A DNA stretch of 64,000 nucleotides from an uncultured Bacteroidota bacterium (GTDB lineage: Bacteria; Bacteroidota; Bacteroidia; Chitinophagales; Chitinophagaceae). Below, piece after piece: positions 53,251 to 61,914 of this stretch. Below the pieces are notes generated by a model. That model was given only the letters and a program-made list of their open reading frames with translations, had not been told where the DNA came from and made no database searches. How positions within the stretch are numbered: position 1 is the first letter of the stretch; every line of letters starts with the position of its first letter. A program made the position numbers and the translations under genes. The stretch lies in the NCBI GenBank assembly GCA_903904855.1, contig CAIVEH010000088.1, positions 1 to 64,000 on the forward strand, read 5' to 3'.

Positions 53251-53312
53251 CCTATGGTTTCAATCATAGGTATCTATATCTGTAATTTGATAGAACCGTT
53301 TTAACGGTTTAA
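53251..53312. repeat. Two-module hairpin repeat, copy B
   Basis: Module 1: CCTATGG and TCATAGG with loop TTTCAA (53251-53270). Module 2: AACCGTT-TT-AACGGTT (53294-53309), preceded by TAG. It has the same plan as copy A at 52066-52136, with compensatory changes in the stems. It sits in the 314-bp gap between the HTH gene and the SDR gene. Confidence 0.7.
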
Positions 53313-53373
53313 TTACGTTTGAATTCTTTTAAAGTCTGCTTGCTAACAACTGAAATGGATAACTGCCAACTGC

Positions 53374-54108
53374 CTAATGGTTCATCGCCCCAAACAGCGC
53401 ATCCCCCTTGGCCCTTAATCCTTTCGATTGACCGATAGGCGCTTCAAGTATATCATTGTGCAGTGCCTCCATGGCTTCTGAAAGGAATTCTTGAATAGGT
53501 ATGCCGCCATGCGTTTGGGTCTTGTCCTCCCTGCGCTGGTGTCCCAGTTCTGTATCCACCGATGGTGGAGCTATTTCAAAAACCTTTACAGGCGTATCTT
53601 TCAGCTGGTGCCGTAGCGATAGAGTAAGTGAATGCAGGGCAGCCTTGGAAGCGCAATATACCGGCATAAATGCAATAGGCACAAATGCCAGTCCCGATGA
53701 GATATTGATGATTGAAGGGTCTGTGGCGGTTTTAAGATGTTCAGCAAATAAGGAAGCCAGATGCACCGGAGCGATAAAGTTGGTCTCCATCTCCATACGC
53801 ACCATATCCAGGTCCACAGGTTTTGTGAGGTCTGTAACCAGTTGTATACCTGCATTGTTGATGAGTACATTCACTTCCGGATAATTGCTTATAACCCAGT
53901 TATGTAGTTCTTCCCGCTGGTGCTCATTGGTAATATCACACTCCTTCGTTACCATGCCAGGGTGCTTATCTTTTATCTCCGCAAGTCGGTCAGCCCGGCG
54001 CCCGCATATGATGACAGTATTGCCCAAATGCGCAAAATGCTCAGCAAACGCCAGCCCTATTCCCGATGTAGCGCCAGTAATAAGTATTGTATTGCCCGAT
54101 GTGTTCAT
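53374..54108 (-). CDS. Short-chain dehydrogenase/reductase (DltE-like)
   Basis: A 244-aa classical SDR oxidoreductase, presumably NAD(P)-dependent. The motifs are GATSGIG (residues 12-18, cofactor), NNAG (84-87), Ser137/Ser138 in NISSGL, and YCASK (Tyr151, Lys155, catalytic). IQLVTDL, the LAFVPIAFMPVYCASKAALHSLT stretch and the EIAPPSVDTELG segment resemble the DltE-type short-chain dehydrogenases of Bacteroidota. The substrate cannot be read from the sequence. The gene is separated from wecB by 191 bp; a palindrome TCCCGA ... TCGGGA at 54263-54281 lies in the gap. Confidence 0.85.
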   Translation of the reverse strand: MNTSGNTILITGATSGIGLAFAEHFAHLGNTVIICGRRADRLAEIKDKHPGMVTKECDITNEHQREELHNWVISNYPEVNVLINNAGIQLVTDLTKPVDLDMVRMEMETNFIAPVHLASLFAEHLKTATDPSIINISSGLAFVPIAFMPVYCASKAALHSLTLSLRHQLKDTPVKVFEIAPPSVDTELGHQRREDKTQTHGGIPIQEFLSEAMEALHNDILEAPIGQSKGLRAKGDALFGAMNH

Positions 54109-54299
54109 ATAATCAATTGATTGTTAAGCCCAAAATACTTCAATAATCCAAATCGAATTAGAAAAGTAAGCGTTATTAATTTTAGTGTTAAATCCCTGTG
54201 CCAAATTCTTATCCTAACCTGAAATACTGACCTAAAGTTTAACGAATGGTTCCCGGCACAAGTCCCGATTTTTCTTCGGGAGGGACAGGGTTTCTGGTT

Positions 54300-55409
54300 T
54301 TACATAGCCAGCATCGATTCCAGTATCCTCCCCGCCGCTTTACCATCCCCATAAGGATTCGATCTGCCCGACATAGCCTCATAAGCCTCCTTATTGGTAA
54401 GCAGGTTCATTGCTTCCTTGTAGATCAGTTCAGTGTCGCTGCCCACTTTTATCACAGTACCGGCCTGCAGCGCTTCAGGCCGCTCGGTAGTATCCCGCAG
54501 CAGTAATACAGGCTTACCCAGCGATGGCGCTTCTTCCTGCACACCACCGCTGTCGGTCAGTATCAGTCTCGAGTTATCCAGCAGCCACAGAAACTCCGGA
54601 TAAGCAAATGGAGGGGTAAGATGTATTAGTGGATGGTTGCCCAGCAGGTCATGCACCACATCCTTAACATTTGGGTTAAGGTGCACCGGAAATATCACTG
54701 GTATATTGGCATCCTCTGCTATCCTTTTCAGGGCAATGCAGATGTTCTTTATGCCTTCACCGTGGTTCTCCCTGCGGTGCATGGTTATCAGTATATAGCC
54801 TTTAACGTCCTGTAGCCCCAGCGCTGTTATTCCCGCCGGAATACTGTGTTCTATCATCTTCAGCCCAAGGAAGAGTGCATCAATCACAGTATTGCCCGTA
54901 ACAAGCATTTTATCATCCGGTATGCCCTCATCCAGCAGGTTTTGTCTCGATTGGGCAGTGGGGGGATAATGAAAATCAGTAAGCCTTGTAGTCAGCACCC
55001 TGTTTATCTCTTCAGGGAATGGTGATAACTTATTGAATGTGCGCAGGCCTGCCTCAACATGAAGCACTTTTATTTTATTATAAAAAGCAGCAAGGGAGGC
55101 TGCCAATACAGTAGTAGTATCACCCTGAACCATAATAAAATCAGGTCTCTCTAGTACTAGTACCTCATTTATTTTCACCAGGAGTTTTGCGGTAAGACCG
55201 GCCAATTGCTGGTTGGGTTCCATAACATCTAGTGTATAGTGAATCGGTATCTTAAAAAAATCAATCACCTGCTGCAGCATTTCTTTATGCTGGCCGGTAG
55301 AGCAAACCATCGTTTCAAAATGGTCATCTGCCATCAGTACATCCACAACCGGCGCCAGTTTTATAGCTTCTGGCCGGGTACCTAAAAATACAATTACTTT
55401 CTTTTTCAT
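54300..55409 (-). CDS. wecB: UDP-N-acetylglucosamine 2-epimerase (non-hydrolysing)
   Basis: A 369-aa cytoplasmic enzyme that interconverts UDP-GlcNAc and UDP-ManNAc, a precursor for surface polysaccharides. The signatures are GTRPEAIKLAPV near the N-terminus, HVEAGLRTFNKLSPFPEE, TMHRRENHGEG, and TDSGGVQEEAPSLGKPVLLLRDTTERPEAL with the UDP-binding Glu residues. The length is normal. It is the last gene of a three-gene minus-strand unit, with GT2 and a GT39-like gene upstream and only five bases between the GT39-like stop and this start. The cluster points to glycan assembly on a lipid carrier. Confidence 0.93.
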   Translation of the reverse strand: MKKKVIVFLGTRPEAIKLAPVVDVLMADDHFETMVCSTGQHKEMLQQVIDFFKIPIHYTLDVMEPNQQLAGLTAKLLVKINEVLVLERPDFIMVQGDTTTVLAASLAAFYNKIKVLHVEAGLRTFNKLSPFPEEINRVLTTRLTDFHYPPTAQSRQNLLDEGIPDDKMLVTGNTVIDALFLGLKMIEHSIPAGITALGLQDVKGYILITMHRRENHGEGIKNICIALKRIAEDANIPVIFPVHLNPNVKDVVHDLLGNHPLIHLTPPFAYPEFLWLLDNSRLILTDSGGVQEEAPSLGKPVLLLRDTTERPEALQAGTVIKVGSDTELIYKEAMNLLTNKEAYEAMSGRSNPYGDGKAAGRILESMLAM

Positions 55410-55414
55410 ACTTC

Positions 55415-56872
55415 TTAATCGTCGTTTCTGATAACCGGTATTCTTAATGGTCCATCCGGATTGTAAATAGTAAAATCGGCAGCTGCCGGATTGCGAAAAT
55501 AGTCCAATTTAAATCCATCTGGCAAGAGTGCATTTATTATGAAGGCATCACGCCATTGAGGCACTTCAATTTTACGGCTTTCTCTGCTAATCCTGCTTGT
55601 CACCATAGGATGGCTGTACTTTACAACCGGTTTGTTTTTCCTGGCCCATGTACCAAACAGGATTATTGATGGAACAATAAATAAGCAGGCAGTTCCTGCA
55701 CTAAATAACCGGTTCAGATTTGGGTTGGTAAAAAATACATAAAGCACGTATGCAACAAACAGGCAGCAGAAAGGCAGGCAAAATGAAAAATAGCGGTAAT
55801 AAAGTGCTGTATAATGGTGCGATTTTAAACACAATAGGGCCATGAACAAGCTGCTGGTAGTGCTAAGCGCAAATAACAGATGAAGATTCCTCTTCTGTTC
55901 TTTTCCGGTGGCCAGTTTTACCCCTGCTACATAAAGGATAATCACCACCAGAAATGAAATAATTATAACCAGGTTATTGTCAATAAAAGAAGGGAATACT
56001 ATCTTCAGATTGATAGCCGAAAATTTCATGGCCCGCATCAATACTTCAAGGTTACTGAAGCCAGCAGCAATAGCTTTCTGCTGAATCTCCTGGTTTTGAC
56101 GGCTCATTGTCTGAAGGCCGGGATAAGTCAACAAAAAGTAAACAGCTATAAGTAAAACTGGGATACTCATTGCCAATATGTATTTAGTTGTACGCAATGA
56201 GCGGCCCTTTTTCCAGACAAGTATCACAAGGAATACTATGATAATATACACACTGAGAAAGTGCGCCAGTATTGCAGCAACTGAAAAAAGCCCGGTTAGT
56301 AACAGCCATTTTGGTTTCCCGGCAGTGTACATGAATTTGTAAAAATTAATAGCAGCCATTGTGATAAAGAATATCCCCATTGCATAAGCACGTATCTCAT
56401 GGCTCATGGCAATGAAATCAATATCTGTTGATAGCAATACTATGGCTACCGAAGTAAAAATGTTGTTGTTGAAAAAAAGTTTGCAGAGCATCCAGAACGC
56501 TACCAGGGTAGCAATAGATATCAGCTTCGAAAACCACATATAATCAGCCAGCTTATTGCCGAATAAAAGTGTATACCAATGCAATCCGAGATTGTAGATA
56601 AAGCTGTTGGCGTTGTCGCTCACTGTTGCTTCAAAAACATGAGGAACTGTATTGAATTGACTGATTGCTGTTGATGGAACAATATCAGTATTATCAAATT
56701 GCAACCGGGTATCAGGGCTGATGCCTTTGGAGATCAGGATAGAAACTGTTTCATCATACCATATCACTTTTCTTACCGGCAGTATAATGATGATAAAAAT
56801 ACCGGTAATCAGGCAGAATAGATTAATGATTTCAGTTAATCCTCTCTTCCTGAATATCCCCAGCATTGCCAT
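55415..56872 (-). CDS. GT39-like polytopic membrane glycosyltransferase
   Basis: A 485-aa inner-membrane protein with about ten to eleven membrane segments and a final soluble tail. After the first segment comes VIWYDETVSILIS, whose DE pair is the ArnT/PMT-type acidic motif. DIDFIAMSHEIRAYAMGIFF is another typical feature of GT39-like proteins. It is only distantly like the pair at 24791 and 27411. It starts two bases after the GT2 stop, and wecB follows by five bases. GT2 enzymes of this type (polyprenyl-phosphate sugar synthases) commonly make the donor for such membrane transferases, which suggests the pair works together. Confidence 0.75.
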   Translation of the reverse strand: MAMLGIFRKRGLTEIINLFCLITGIFIIIILPVRKVIWYDETVSILISKGISPDTRLQFDNTDIVPSTAISQFNTVPHVFEATVSDNANSFIYNLGLHWYTLLFGNKLADYMWFSKLISIATLVAFWMLCKLFFNNNIFTSVAIVLLSTDIDFIAMSHEIRAYAMGIFFITMAAINFYKFMYTAGKPKWLLLTGLFSVAAILAHFLSVYIIIVFLVILVWKKGRSLRTTKYILAMSIPVLLIAVYFLLTYPGLQTMSRQNQEIQQKAIAAGFSNLEVLMRAMKFSAINLKIVFPSFIDNNLVIIISFLVVIILYVAGVKLATGKEQKRNLHLLFALSTTSSLFMALLCLKSHHYTALYYRYFSFCLPFCCLFVAYVLYVFFTNPNLNRLFSAGTACLFIVPSIILFGTWARKNKPVVKYSHPMVTSRISRESRKIEVPQWRDAFIINALLPDGFKLDYFRNPAAADFTIYNPDGPLRIPVIRNDD

Positions 56873-56874
56873 TA

Positions 56875-57621
56875 TTATGGATTGATTTTACCCATTTTGT
56901 AGTCAAGTAAAAGCTTAAGGGTTTGCTTCATGGTTTTTGATACATTCATTTTAGATTCACCCTGCTTCAGATCATAACGAAGAATCATAGGCACTTCGTT
57001 CATTGTAGCGCTCTGGCTGGCCACCTTCAGCAGCACTTCTACCATGCATCCGAAACCTTTCTGGGTAATGAATTTATCGCCATAGTACTTGATGGTTTTA
57101 CGCAACATATCCACACGGTAGGCTCTGAATCCGCAGGTATAATCTTTTATACCCTCAAAACCCACAAACACCCTGAACAGCATACCGGCAGCCCAACTGA
57201 ATAACTTCCTTGATGCCTTTAGTCCTTTTATGCGGGCGCCTGGTTGGTAACGTGAAGCAATAACCAGGTCGCTGCCTTCGGCTATCTGTTGCATCATCCT
57301 TTGAATCAGGAAGGGGTTCTGACTGTCATCAGCATCCAGTGTTACTACTATATCGGTGTCTTTCAAACCCTCTATAGCCTTACGCATACCCTGGTTAATT
57401 GCGTTCGCCAGTCCGCTGTTTGGTTGAATATCAAGTACATCAACCTTGATATCACCTTTGAAGCCGCGGGCAACACCGAGGGTATTATCCTTGCTGCCGT
57501 CATTAACCACAAGCACGCTGGCATCCCATTTAAACAGGTTGTAGGCGTCATTGATCCTTTGCAGTAAAGGCGGCAATGATTCTTCCTCATTGTATGCAGG
57601 TAATACTATTGTTATATGCAT
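56875..57621 (-). CDS. GT2 glycosyltransferase, polyprenyl-phosphate sugar synthase type
   Basis: A 248-aa soluble GT-A enzyme. VLPAYNEEESLPPLL opens the domain, VVNDGSKDNT (about 38-47) and LDADDS (residues 95-100) hold the nucleotide/metal residues, and YTCGFRAYRVDMLR with GFGCMVEVLLK gives the acceptor side. The absence of C-terminal membrane helices puts it with DPM1-type rather than GtrB-type synthases. It is expected to transfer a sugar from a nucleotide donor to a polyprenyl phosphate. It is the first gene of the three-gene unit ending with wecB. A 260-bp divergent gap separates it from the lipoprotein gene. Confidence 0.88.
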   Translation of the reverse strand: MHITIVLPAYNEEESLPPLLQRINDAYNLFKWDASVLVVNDGSKDNTLGVARGFKGDIKVDVLDIQPNSGLANAINQGMRKAIEGLKDTDIVVTLDADDSQNPFLIQRMMQQIAEGSDLVIASRYQPGARIKGLKASRKLFSWAAGMLFRVFVGFEGIKDYTCGFRAYRVDMLRKTIKYYGDKFITQKGFGCMVEVLLKVASQSATMNEVPMILRYDLKQGESKMNVSKTMKQTLKLLLDYKMGKINP

Positions 57622-57833
57622 ATTCTGGGTATTGGTTCAATGGTTTTCATGAGTGCAAACCATATGTTAACCAGTAAGTTTCTTGAAGTGCTAAAGTAAG
57701 CTATTTTACAATTCTTAGGGCTATCATCTCAAAAATGCAACTGAAAAATCATTAATCCCAATCAAAAAGTCTTTCAGATGTTATTTCTTTCTTGGAAATT
57801 CACGATTAATTTATCAGGATCAATACACTGATG

Positions 57834-57866
57834 TTTGGTATTATTAGTAGAATTACGGTATGTTTG
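57834..57866 (+). promoter_or_regulatory. Candidate promoter of the lipoprotein gene
   Basis: TTTG (57834-57837) and TATGTTTG (57859-57866) are separated by 21 bases, matching the Bacteroidota -33 / TAnnTTTG layout. The start codon lies 16 bases after the box. Confidence 0.6.
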
Positions 57867-57882
57867 AGGTGAAAATTTAGTT

Positions 57883-58293
57883 ATGAAAAGTCTTTACAGT
57901 CTCATTTTATTTTGCCTCATTTTCTCAGCCTGCGACACCGCCAACAGTTCGCACCCCAGTGTTCAGTATGAAGAGAAAAAGAAATCATTAAAAGAATCTG
58001 AAACAGACAACCCGCTGAAGTTTCTCAAAGTAAAAGGCTCTTTACGTACCAACATTGTGGGCCAGACAGTAGTAGAAGGAGAAATTACCAACAATGCCAC
58101 TTTGGTCAGTTATAAAAACATGAAGCTCCAGATTATTTTCAAGGACGCTGATGGATCAGTTATTGAAAAAGACAATAAGGTAATTGATGATGTGGTAAAG
58201 CCTAATTCCACGGACGATTTTAAGGTAAAACTCAGCCATGTAAAAGGTGCAAGTACTGTATCCGTTGATATTACGGGTGCTGAAATTAATTAA
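57883..58293 (+). CDS. Lipoprotein with FxLYD-like domain
   Basis: A 136-aa lipoprotein. The lipobox is FSAC with the lipidated Cys at residue 17. After a short polar stretch (EEKKKSLKESE) comes an immunoglobulin-like domain (about 45-136): VVEGEITNNATLVSYKNMKLQIIFKDADGSVI, KPNSTDDFKVKL, and VSVDITGAE. This is the FxLYD pattern of small exported proteins with unknown role. The likely place is the periplasmic face of a membrane. A promoter with both boxes precedes it. The downstream LolD gene is convergent. Confidence 0.75.
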   Translation: MKSLYSLILFCLIFSACDTANSSHPSVQYEEKKKSLKESETDNPLKFLKVKGSLRTNIVGQTVVEGEITNNATLVSYKNMKLQIIFKDADGSVIEKDNKVIDDVVKPNSTDDFKVKLSHVKGASTVSVDITGAEIN

Positions 58294-58358
58294 AGAAAGA
58301 GCCTGAACTCTGTAGCAAACGGTTAGTTGTTCTACTGATTGGATATCATGCTACCTGT

Positions 58359-59024
58359 CTAATTTACCCATTCATCTACAATGCTCCCATCCTGCATAGA
58401 TAATGTACGGTCAGTGAGTTTCGCCAGTGCATCATTGTGTGTGATCATAATAAACGTCTGGCCGAATTTATCGCGAAGATGCAGGAATAAATTATGAAGT
58501 GCATGAGCATTTGCAGTATCCAGGTTGCCTGTTGGTTCATCAGCCATTACCACCGATGGTTTGTTTACCAGAGCTCTTGCTATAGCTACTCTTTGCTGTT
58601 CGCCCCCTGAGAGTTCGGATGGCTTATTATTGAGCCTGTTTTGCAGACCAACTTCCTTAAGCATTTCAGCAGCCAGGTCCATCGCTTCCTTCTTACCCAG
58701 TCCTTTTATCCACAAAGGCACACAAACATTTTCAATTGCACTGAATTCTGGAAGCAGATGATGAAATTGGAAGACAAACCCAAGGCGTGAGTTGCGGAAT
58801 CTGGCCTGCTTACCTGAAGGTAGTTTCAGTATGTCTGTTTCTTCTATTAATACACTACCGCTGTCGGGTTTATCCAATGCGCCTATTAGGTGAAGCAAGG
58901 TACTCTTTCCAGCCCCGGATGGGCCGATAATAGATATTATTTCACCAGTATTTACAGCTAGTGAAACATTATTGACAACAGTTAAACTGCTATATTTTTT
59001 TACCAGGTTTTTTGCAACCAGCAT
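58359..59024 (-). CDS. lolD: ABC transporter ATP-binding protein, LolD type
   Basis: A 221-aa ATPase of the LolD/MacB/FtsE group. Walker A GPSGAGKST is at residues 34-42, the Q-loop at FQFHHLLPEFSAIENV, signature LSGGEQQR at 138-145, Walker B VVMADEP at 158-164, and His196 in the H-loop. FQFHHLLPEFSA is typical of LolD, the ATPase that drives release of lipoproteins from the inner membrane. I chose ATG 59024; the longer TTG-started reading would add 27 residues that match no family member. The partner permease (LolC/E) is not next to it. Confidence 0.85.
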   Translation of the reverse strand: MLVAKNLVKKYSSLTVVNNVSLAVNTGEIISIIGPSGAGKSTLLHLIGALDKPDSGSVLIEETDILKLPSGKQARFRNSRLGFVFQFHHLLPEFSAIENVCVPLWIKGLGKKEAMDLAAEMLKEVGLQNRLNNKPSELSGGEQQRVAIARALVNKPSVVMADEPTGNLDTANAHALHNLFLHLRDKFGQTFIMITHNDALAKLTDRTLSMQDGSIVDEWVN

Positions 59025-59198
59025 ATCGCTAAATTGATACGAAATTATTAAATAAAAATCAGCAGGAATTAAATTGTTGAGACAATTAAACTTTACCGGG
59101 GCCAAGTTATCTATTTATAGCTTAGAAATAAAATGGACACAGTTTTTCTTTTTTGACTGTATTTTTTAAAAGAAAAATATATCTTTCAAAATTTGGCT

Positions 59199-59227
59199 TT
59201 TGAATGTTGAATTTTCCCTTACATTTG
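59199..59227 (+). promoter_or_regulatory. Candidate promoter of the DUF2795 gene
   Basis: TTTG (59199-59202), 17 bases, TACATTTG (59220-59227). The box ends 33 bases before ATG 59261, so a transcript from it would exclude the upstream ATG at 59204. Confidence 0.6.
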
Positions 59228-59260
59228 CGGAAAATACAACAAAATAAATCTGTTTATAAT

Positions 59261-59482
59261 ATGTTTTGGACTCTTGAATTAGCATCTCATCTCGAAGATG
59301 CTCCATGGCCTGCCACCAAAGATGAGCTGATTGACTATGCAATACGCTCTGGCGCTCCGCTTGAAGTAGTTGAAAACCTGCAGGAACTCGATGATGAAGG
59401 TGAAATTTACGAAGGCATTGAAGATATCTGGCCCGATTACCCGACTCAGGAAGACTTTTTCTTTAATGAGGATGAATATTGA
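59261..59482 (+). CDS. DUF2795 small acidic protein
   Basis: A 73-aa acidic cytoplasmic protein (MFWTLELASHLEDAPWPATK, then IDYAIRSGAPLEVVENLQEL, then EDIWPDYPTQEDFFF). This pattern matches the DUF2795 family, a small single-domain protein widespread in Bacteroidota and of unknown function. I chose ATG 59261 over ATG 59204, which would lie upstream of the likely transcription start and encode an unrelated 19-residue extension. It is monocistronic between lolD (divergent) and the LOG-family gene. Confidence 0.85.
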   Translation: MFWTLELASHLEDAPWPATKDELIDYAIRSGAPLEVVENLQELDDEGEIYEGIEDIWPDYPTQEDFFFNEDEY

Positions 59483-59629
59483 TCATTTGTTTTTGGTTAT
59501 AGTTTAGTACCACGATTTAATATTCGTATTTACCAACACTAAAGTTATTTTAATCTTAATATCCGGCTTTTGCGGGATTTTTTACCTTAAAATAATACTA
59601 ATAAAAAAGACAATTACCCTCATATCCAT

Positions 59630-59637
59630 TATATTTG
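59630..59637 (+). promoter_or_regulatory. Candidate -7 box (TATATTTG) of the LOG-family gene
   Basis: TATATTTG matches TAnnTTTG exactly, 15 bases before the start codon at 59653. No clear -33 element. Confidence 0.5.
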
Positions 59638-59652
59638 ATGAGATAAAAAAAT

Positions 59653-60234
59653 ATGAAGAGCATTGTTATTTTTTGCGGGTCAGGCGAAGGCTATAATGAG
59701 TGTTACCGCGAAGCCGCCTATGAACTCGGTAAAACACTCGCGTATATGGATATACGAGTTGTTTATGGCGGTGCAAAAGTAGGTCTTATGGGTGCCCTTG
59801 CAGAAGGTGTCATTCAGCATAATGGCAAAATAACAGGGGTAATCCCTTATTTTCTCCAGACTAAGGAAGTTGCTCACGAAGGATTGACAGACCTTATTAC
59901 GGTGAATACAATGCATGACCGTAAAATGAAAATGCATGACCTGTGCGATGGTGTTATAGCCATGCCAGGCGGCTGGGGAACAATGGAAGAATTATTTGAA
60001 ATGCTCACCTGGGGCCAGCTTGGCTTACATAGCAAACCAGTTGGCTTACTTAACATTAACGGATATTACGATGCACTAATTGCCCTGTGCGACAACATGG
60101 TGCAGGAAGGATTTCTGAATGAGCAGATAAAATCTATGTTACTTACGAGTGGGTCAATAAGTGATTTGATTGAGCAAATGAATAACTATACTGCACCTGA
60201 AACAACAAAATGGATCACCAAGCAAACTACGTGA
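59653..60234 (+). CDS. LOG-family protein (putative nucleoside 5'-monophosphate phosphoribohydrolase)
   Basis: A 193-aa Rossmann-like protein of the LOG (Lonely Guy / TIGR00730) family. The GGAKVGLMGALAEG stretch (about 39-52) and the signature PGGWGTMEE (105-113, usual PGGxGTxxE) are intact, as is the upstream MHDRK. The plant and actinobacterial members cleave cytokinin riboside monophosphate; bacterial ones often act on AMP or other nucleoside monophosphates. The substrate here is not known. A TAnnTTTG box lies just upstream. Confidence 0.88.
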   Translation: MKSIVIFCGSGEGYNECYREAAYELGKTLAYMDIRVVYGGAKVGLMGALAEGVIQHNGKITGVIPYFLQTKEVAHEGLTDLITVNTMHDRKMKMHDLCDGVIAMPGGWGTMEELFEMLTWGQLGLHSKPVGLLNINGYYDALIALCDNMVQEGFLNEQIKSMLLTSGSISDLIEQMNNYTAPETTKWITKQTT

Positions 60235-60302
60235 AAATAAATAAATATCAATAAGTTCTTCAAAACATTCTAAATTTACTTATTATTATAACTACTCAGC
60301 CT

Positions 60303-61751
60303 ATGAAACTGAAACAATATTTATTATTTGCTATTTTTTTTTTTATGCTTTTTATGGGGAGAGGTTATTCCCAGATTGTTATATTAAAAAGTAACCCTTC
60401 CAATGCATATGCGGCATTACTTGCTTCACCATACCCTACAACTACAGGCCCTAATCCTACTGACATTTGCGGTGCTGCCTGGACCGGAGGAGGTTCGACA
60501 GGAGGCTGGAGAACTTTTTTTAAATTGAACGACAGTGCATTGGCAGGTATCATTATTGATTCAGCAATTTTGCAGCTATGGGCAGACCCAACTTCAGGAT
60601 TGGGCTTTACGGGTACGCCAACTTACGGAACAAATAATACAAGTGTGCTTTACCGTGTTACGGCACCCTGGGCCACCACTATAAACTGGCTGACGATGCC
60701 CTCCTATACATCAACAGATTCTGTTATTCTCCCTCTAAGTACATCCACTACAGAAAACTACCTGCATATTAATGTGACTAATCTACTGAATGACATAGTA
60801 GCAAGTGGAAACAATTACGGCTTTATGTTTAAATGCAGACAAGAAACTTCAGCATATAATTCCATGATTTTTTATTCATCCAGCGCGGCAGATTCTACAA
60901 AACGCCCCCAGATTCTGATATATGGCCATCATAACGATAACCTGTTTTTCACAGGAGGTGATACACAGAGTTTTACCATTTGCGTCAATGAAACTGTAGT
61001 CTCATTCCCGATAAATACTTTTCTGTCATTTAATGATTCTGTAGCTGGCGTTGGCGATACCTTGAGTTTGTTGTCTCCCCCTTCACATGGAACAGCATTA
61101 GTATCCTATAATGCAACCGCAACCGGTGGAATAATTACTCCCTCCGGATTAACTTATACTCCGATTGGCGGTTATACAGGTACTGATGTTTTTAAAGTAA
61201 GGGTATCGGACGGGTTCTCGGCCGATACAACTACCATAACGGTTACTATAAATCCTTATCCAAATGCAGGGACCATTTCGGGCATAGATAGTGTGTGTCC
61301 CGGACAGACAGTAACCCTTTCTGAATCAGTATCAACAGGTTTCTGGAGCACAAGCAGTTTTACAATTTCAGAGATCAGCAGTTCAGGCGTGGCAAAGGGG
61401 CTCATTCCTGGAAAGGATACAATCGTTTATACTGTTGAAAACAGTTGTGGTATATCATCTGCTGTATTTCCATTTAAAGTACGCTCATATGCCGCCTGCC
61501 ATACAGGAATAAATTCAATTCCTGTCGGCAACAATGGCATTGATATTTACCCGAATCCGGTGAATAATACTTTAAATATTTCTACTTCAGAAGGTATTGA
61601 GTCAATTACAATTACAAATCTTCTCGGCCAGTCGATTTACAAAAATGAATTTAATACAAGAAAAGCTGCTGTTGATGTTTCCAACTTTCCTTCAGGTATA
61701 TATATGATAAGGGTTAATGGCACTGAAGTCAGGAAATTCATAAAGGAATAG
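60303..61751 (+). CDS. DNRLRE-domain surface protein with Ig-like unit and T9SS tail
   Basis: A 482-aa secreted protein. The signal peptide ends near GYSQ. Residues about 24-215 form a DNRLRE-like domain (TFFKLNDSALAG, SAILQLWADP, LYRVTAPWATTINWLTMPSY, YLHINVTNLLND, GFMFKCRQE), seen in carbohydrate-active and surface proteins. Then a cadherin-like module (about 225-320, DVFKVRVSDGFSADTTT), one Ig-like unit (about 325-395, SVCPGQTVTLSESVSTGFWS) of the same kind as in the giants, and the T9SS domain (DIYPNPVNNTL, SITITNLLGQSIY, ending RKFIKE). It shares modules with the proteins at 701, 8913 and 36480. Confidence 0.8.
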   Translation: MKLKQYLLFAIFFFMLFMGRGYSQIVILKSNPSNAYAALLASPYPTTTGPNPTDICGAAWTGGGSTGGWRTFFKLNDSALAGIIIDSAILQLWADPTSGLGFTGTPTYGTNNTSVLYRVTAPWATTINWLTMPSYTSTDSVILPLSTSTTENYLHINVTNLLNDIVASGNNYGFMFKCRQETSAYNSMIFYSSSAADSTKRPQILIYGHHNDNLFFTGGDTQSFTICVNETVVSFPINTFLSFNDSVAGVGDTLSLLSPPSHGTALVSYNATATGGIITPSGLTYTPIGGYTGTDVFKVRVSDGFSADTTTITVTINPYPNAGTISGIDSVCPGQTVTLSESVSTGFWSTSSFTISEISSSGVAKGLIPGKDTIVYTVENSCGISSAVFPFKVRSYAACHTGINSIPVGNNGIDIYPNPVNNTLNISTSEGIESITITNLLGQSIYKNEFNTRKAAVDVSNFPSGIYMIRVNGTEVRKFIKE

Positions 61752-61914
61752 TTTTGGTTTGGGTCTGGATCAATTGGGTGTAATTCTTATGGAACTATAA
61801 AGCAAATACCATGTATTATAGGTATAATAACCCGGGGATTAATAAAAATATTTTAGGTAAACCCATACCCTTAAAAATATAAAACTTAATTTGCCCACCT
61901 AAAAAAATCTATAC

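Noticed and set aside
52066-53312. CRISPR array from the repeated TTTCAA-loop hairpins
   Set aside because: Only two copies, over 1 kb apart with a gene between, and the stems differ in sequence.
59204-59260. Longer start of the DUF2795 protein at ATG 59204
   Set aside because: The likely promoter box at 59220-59227 lies inside it, and the extra residues do not fit the family.
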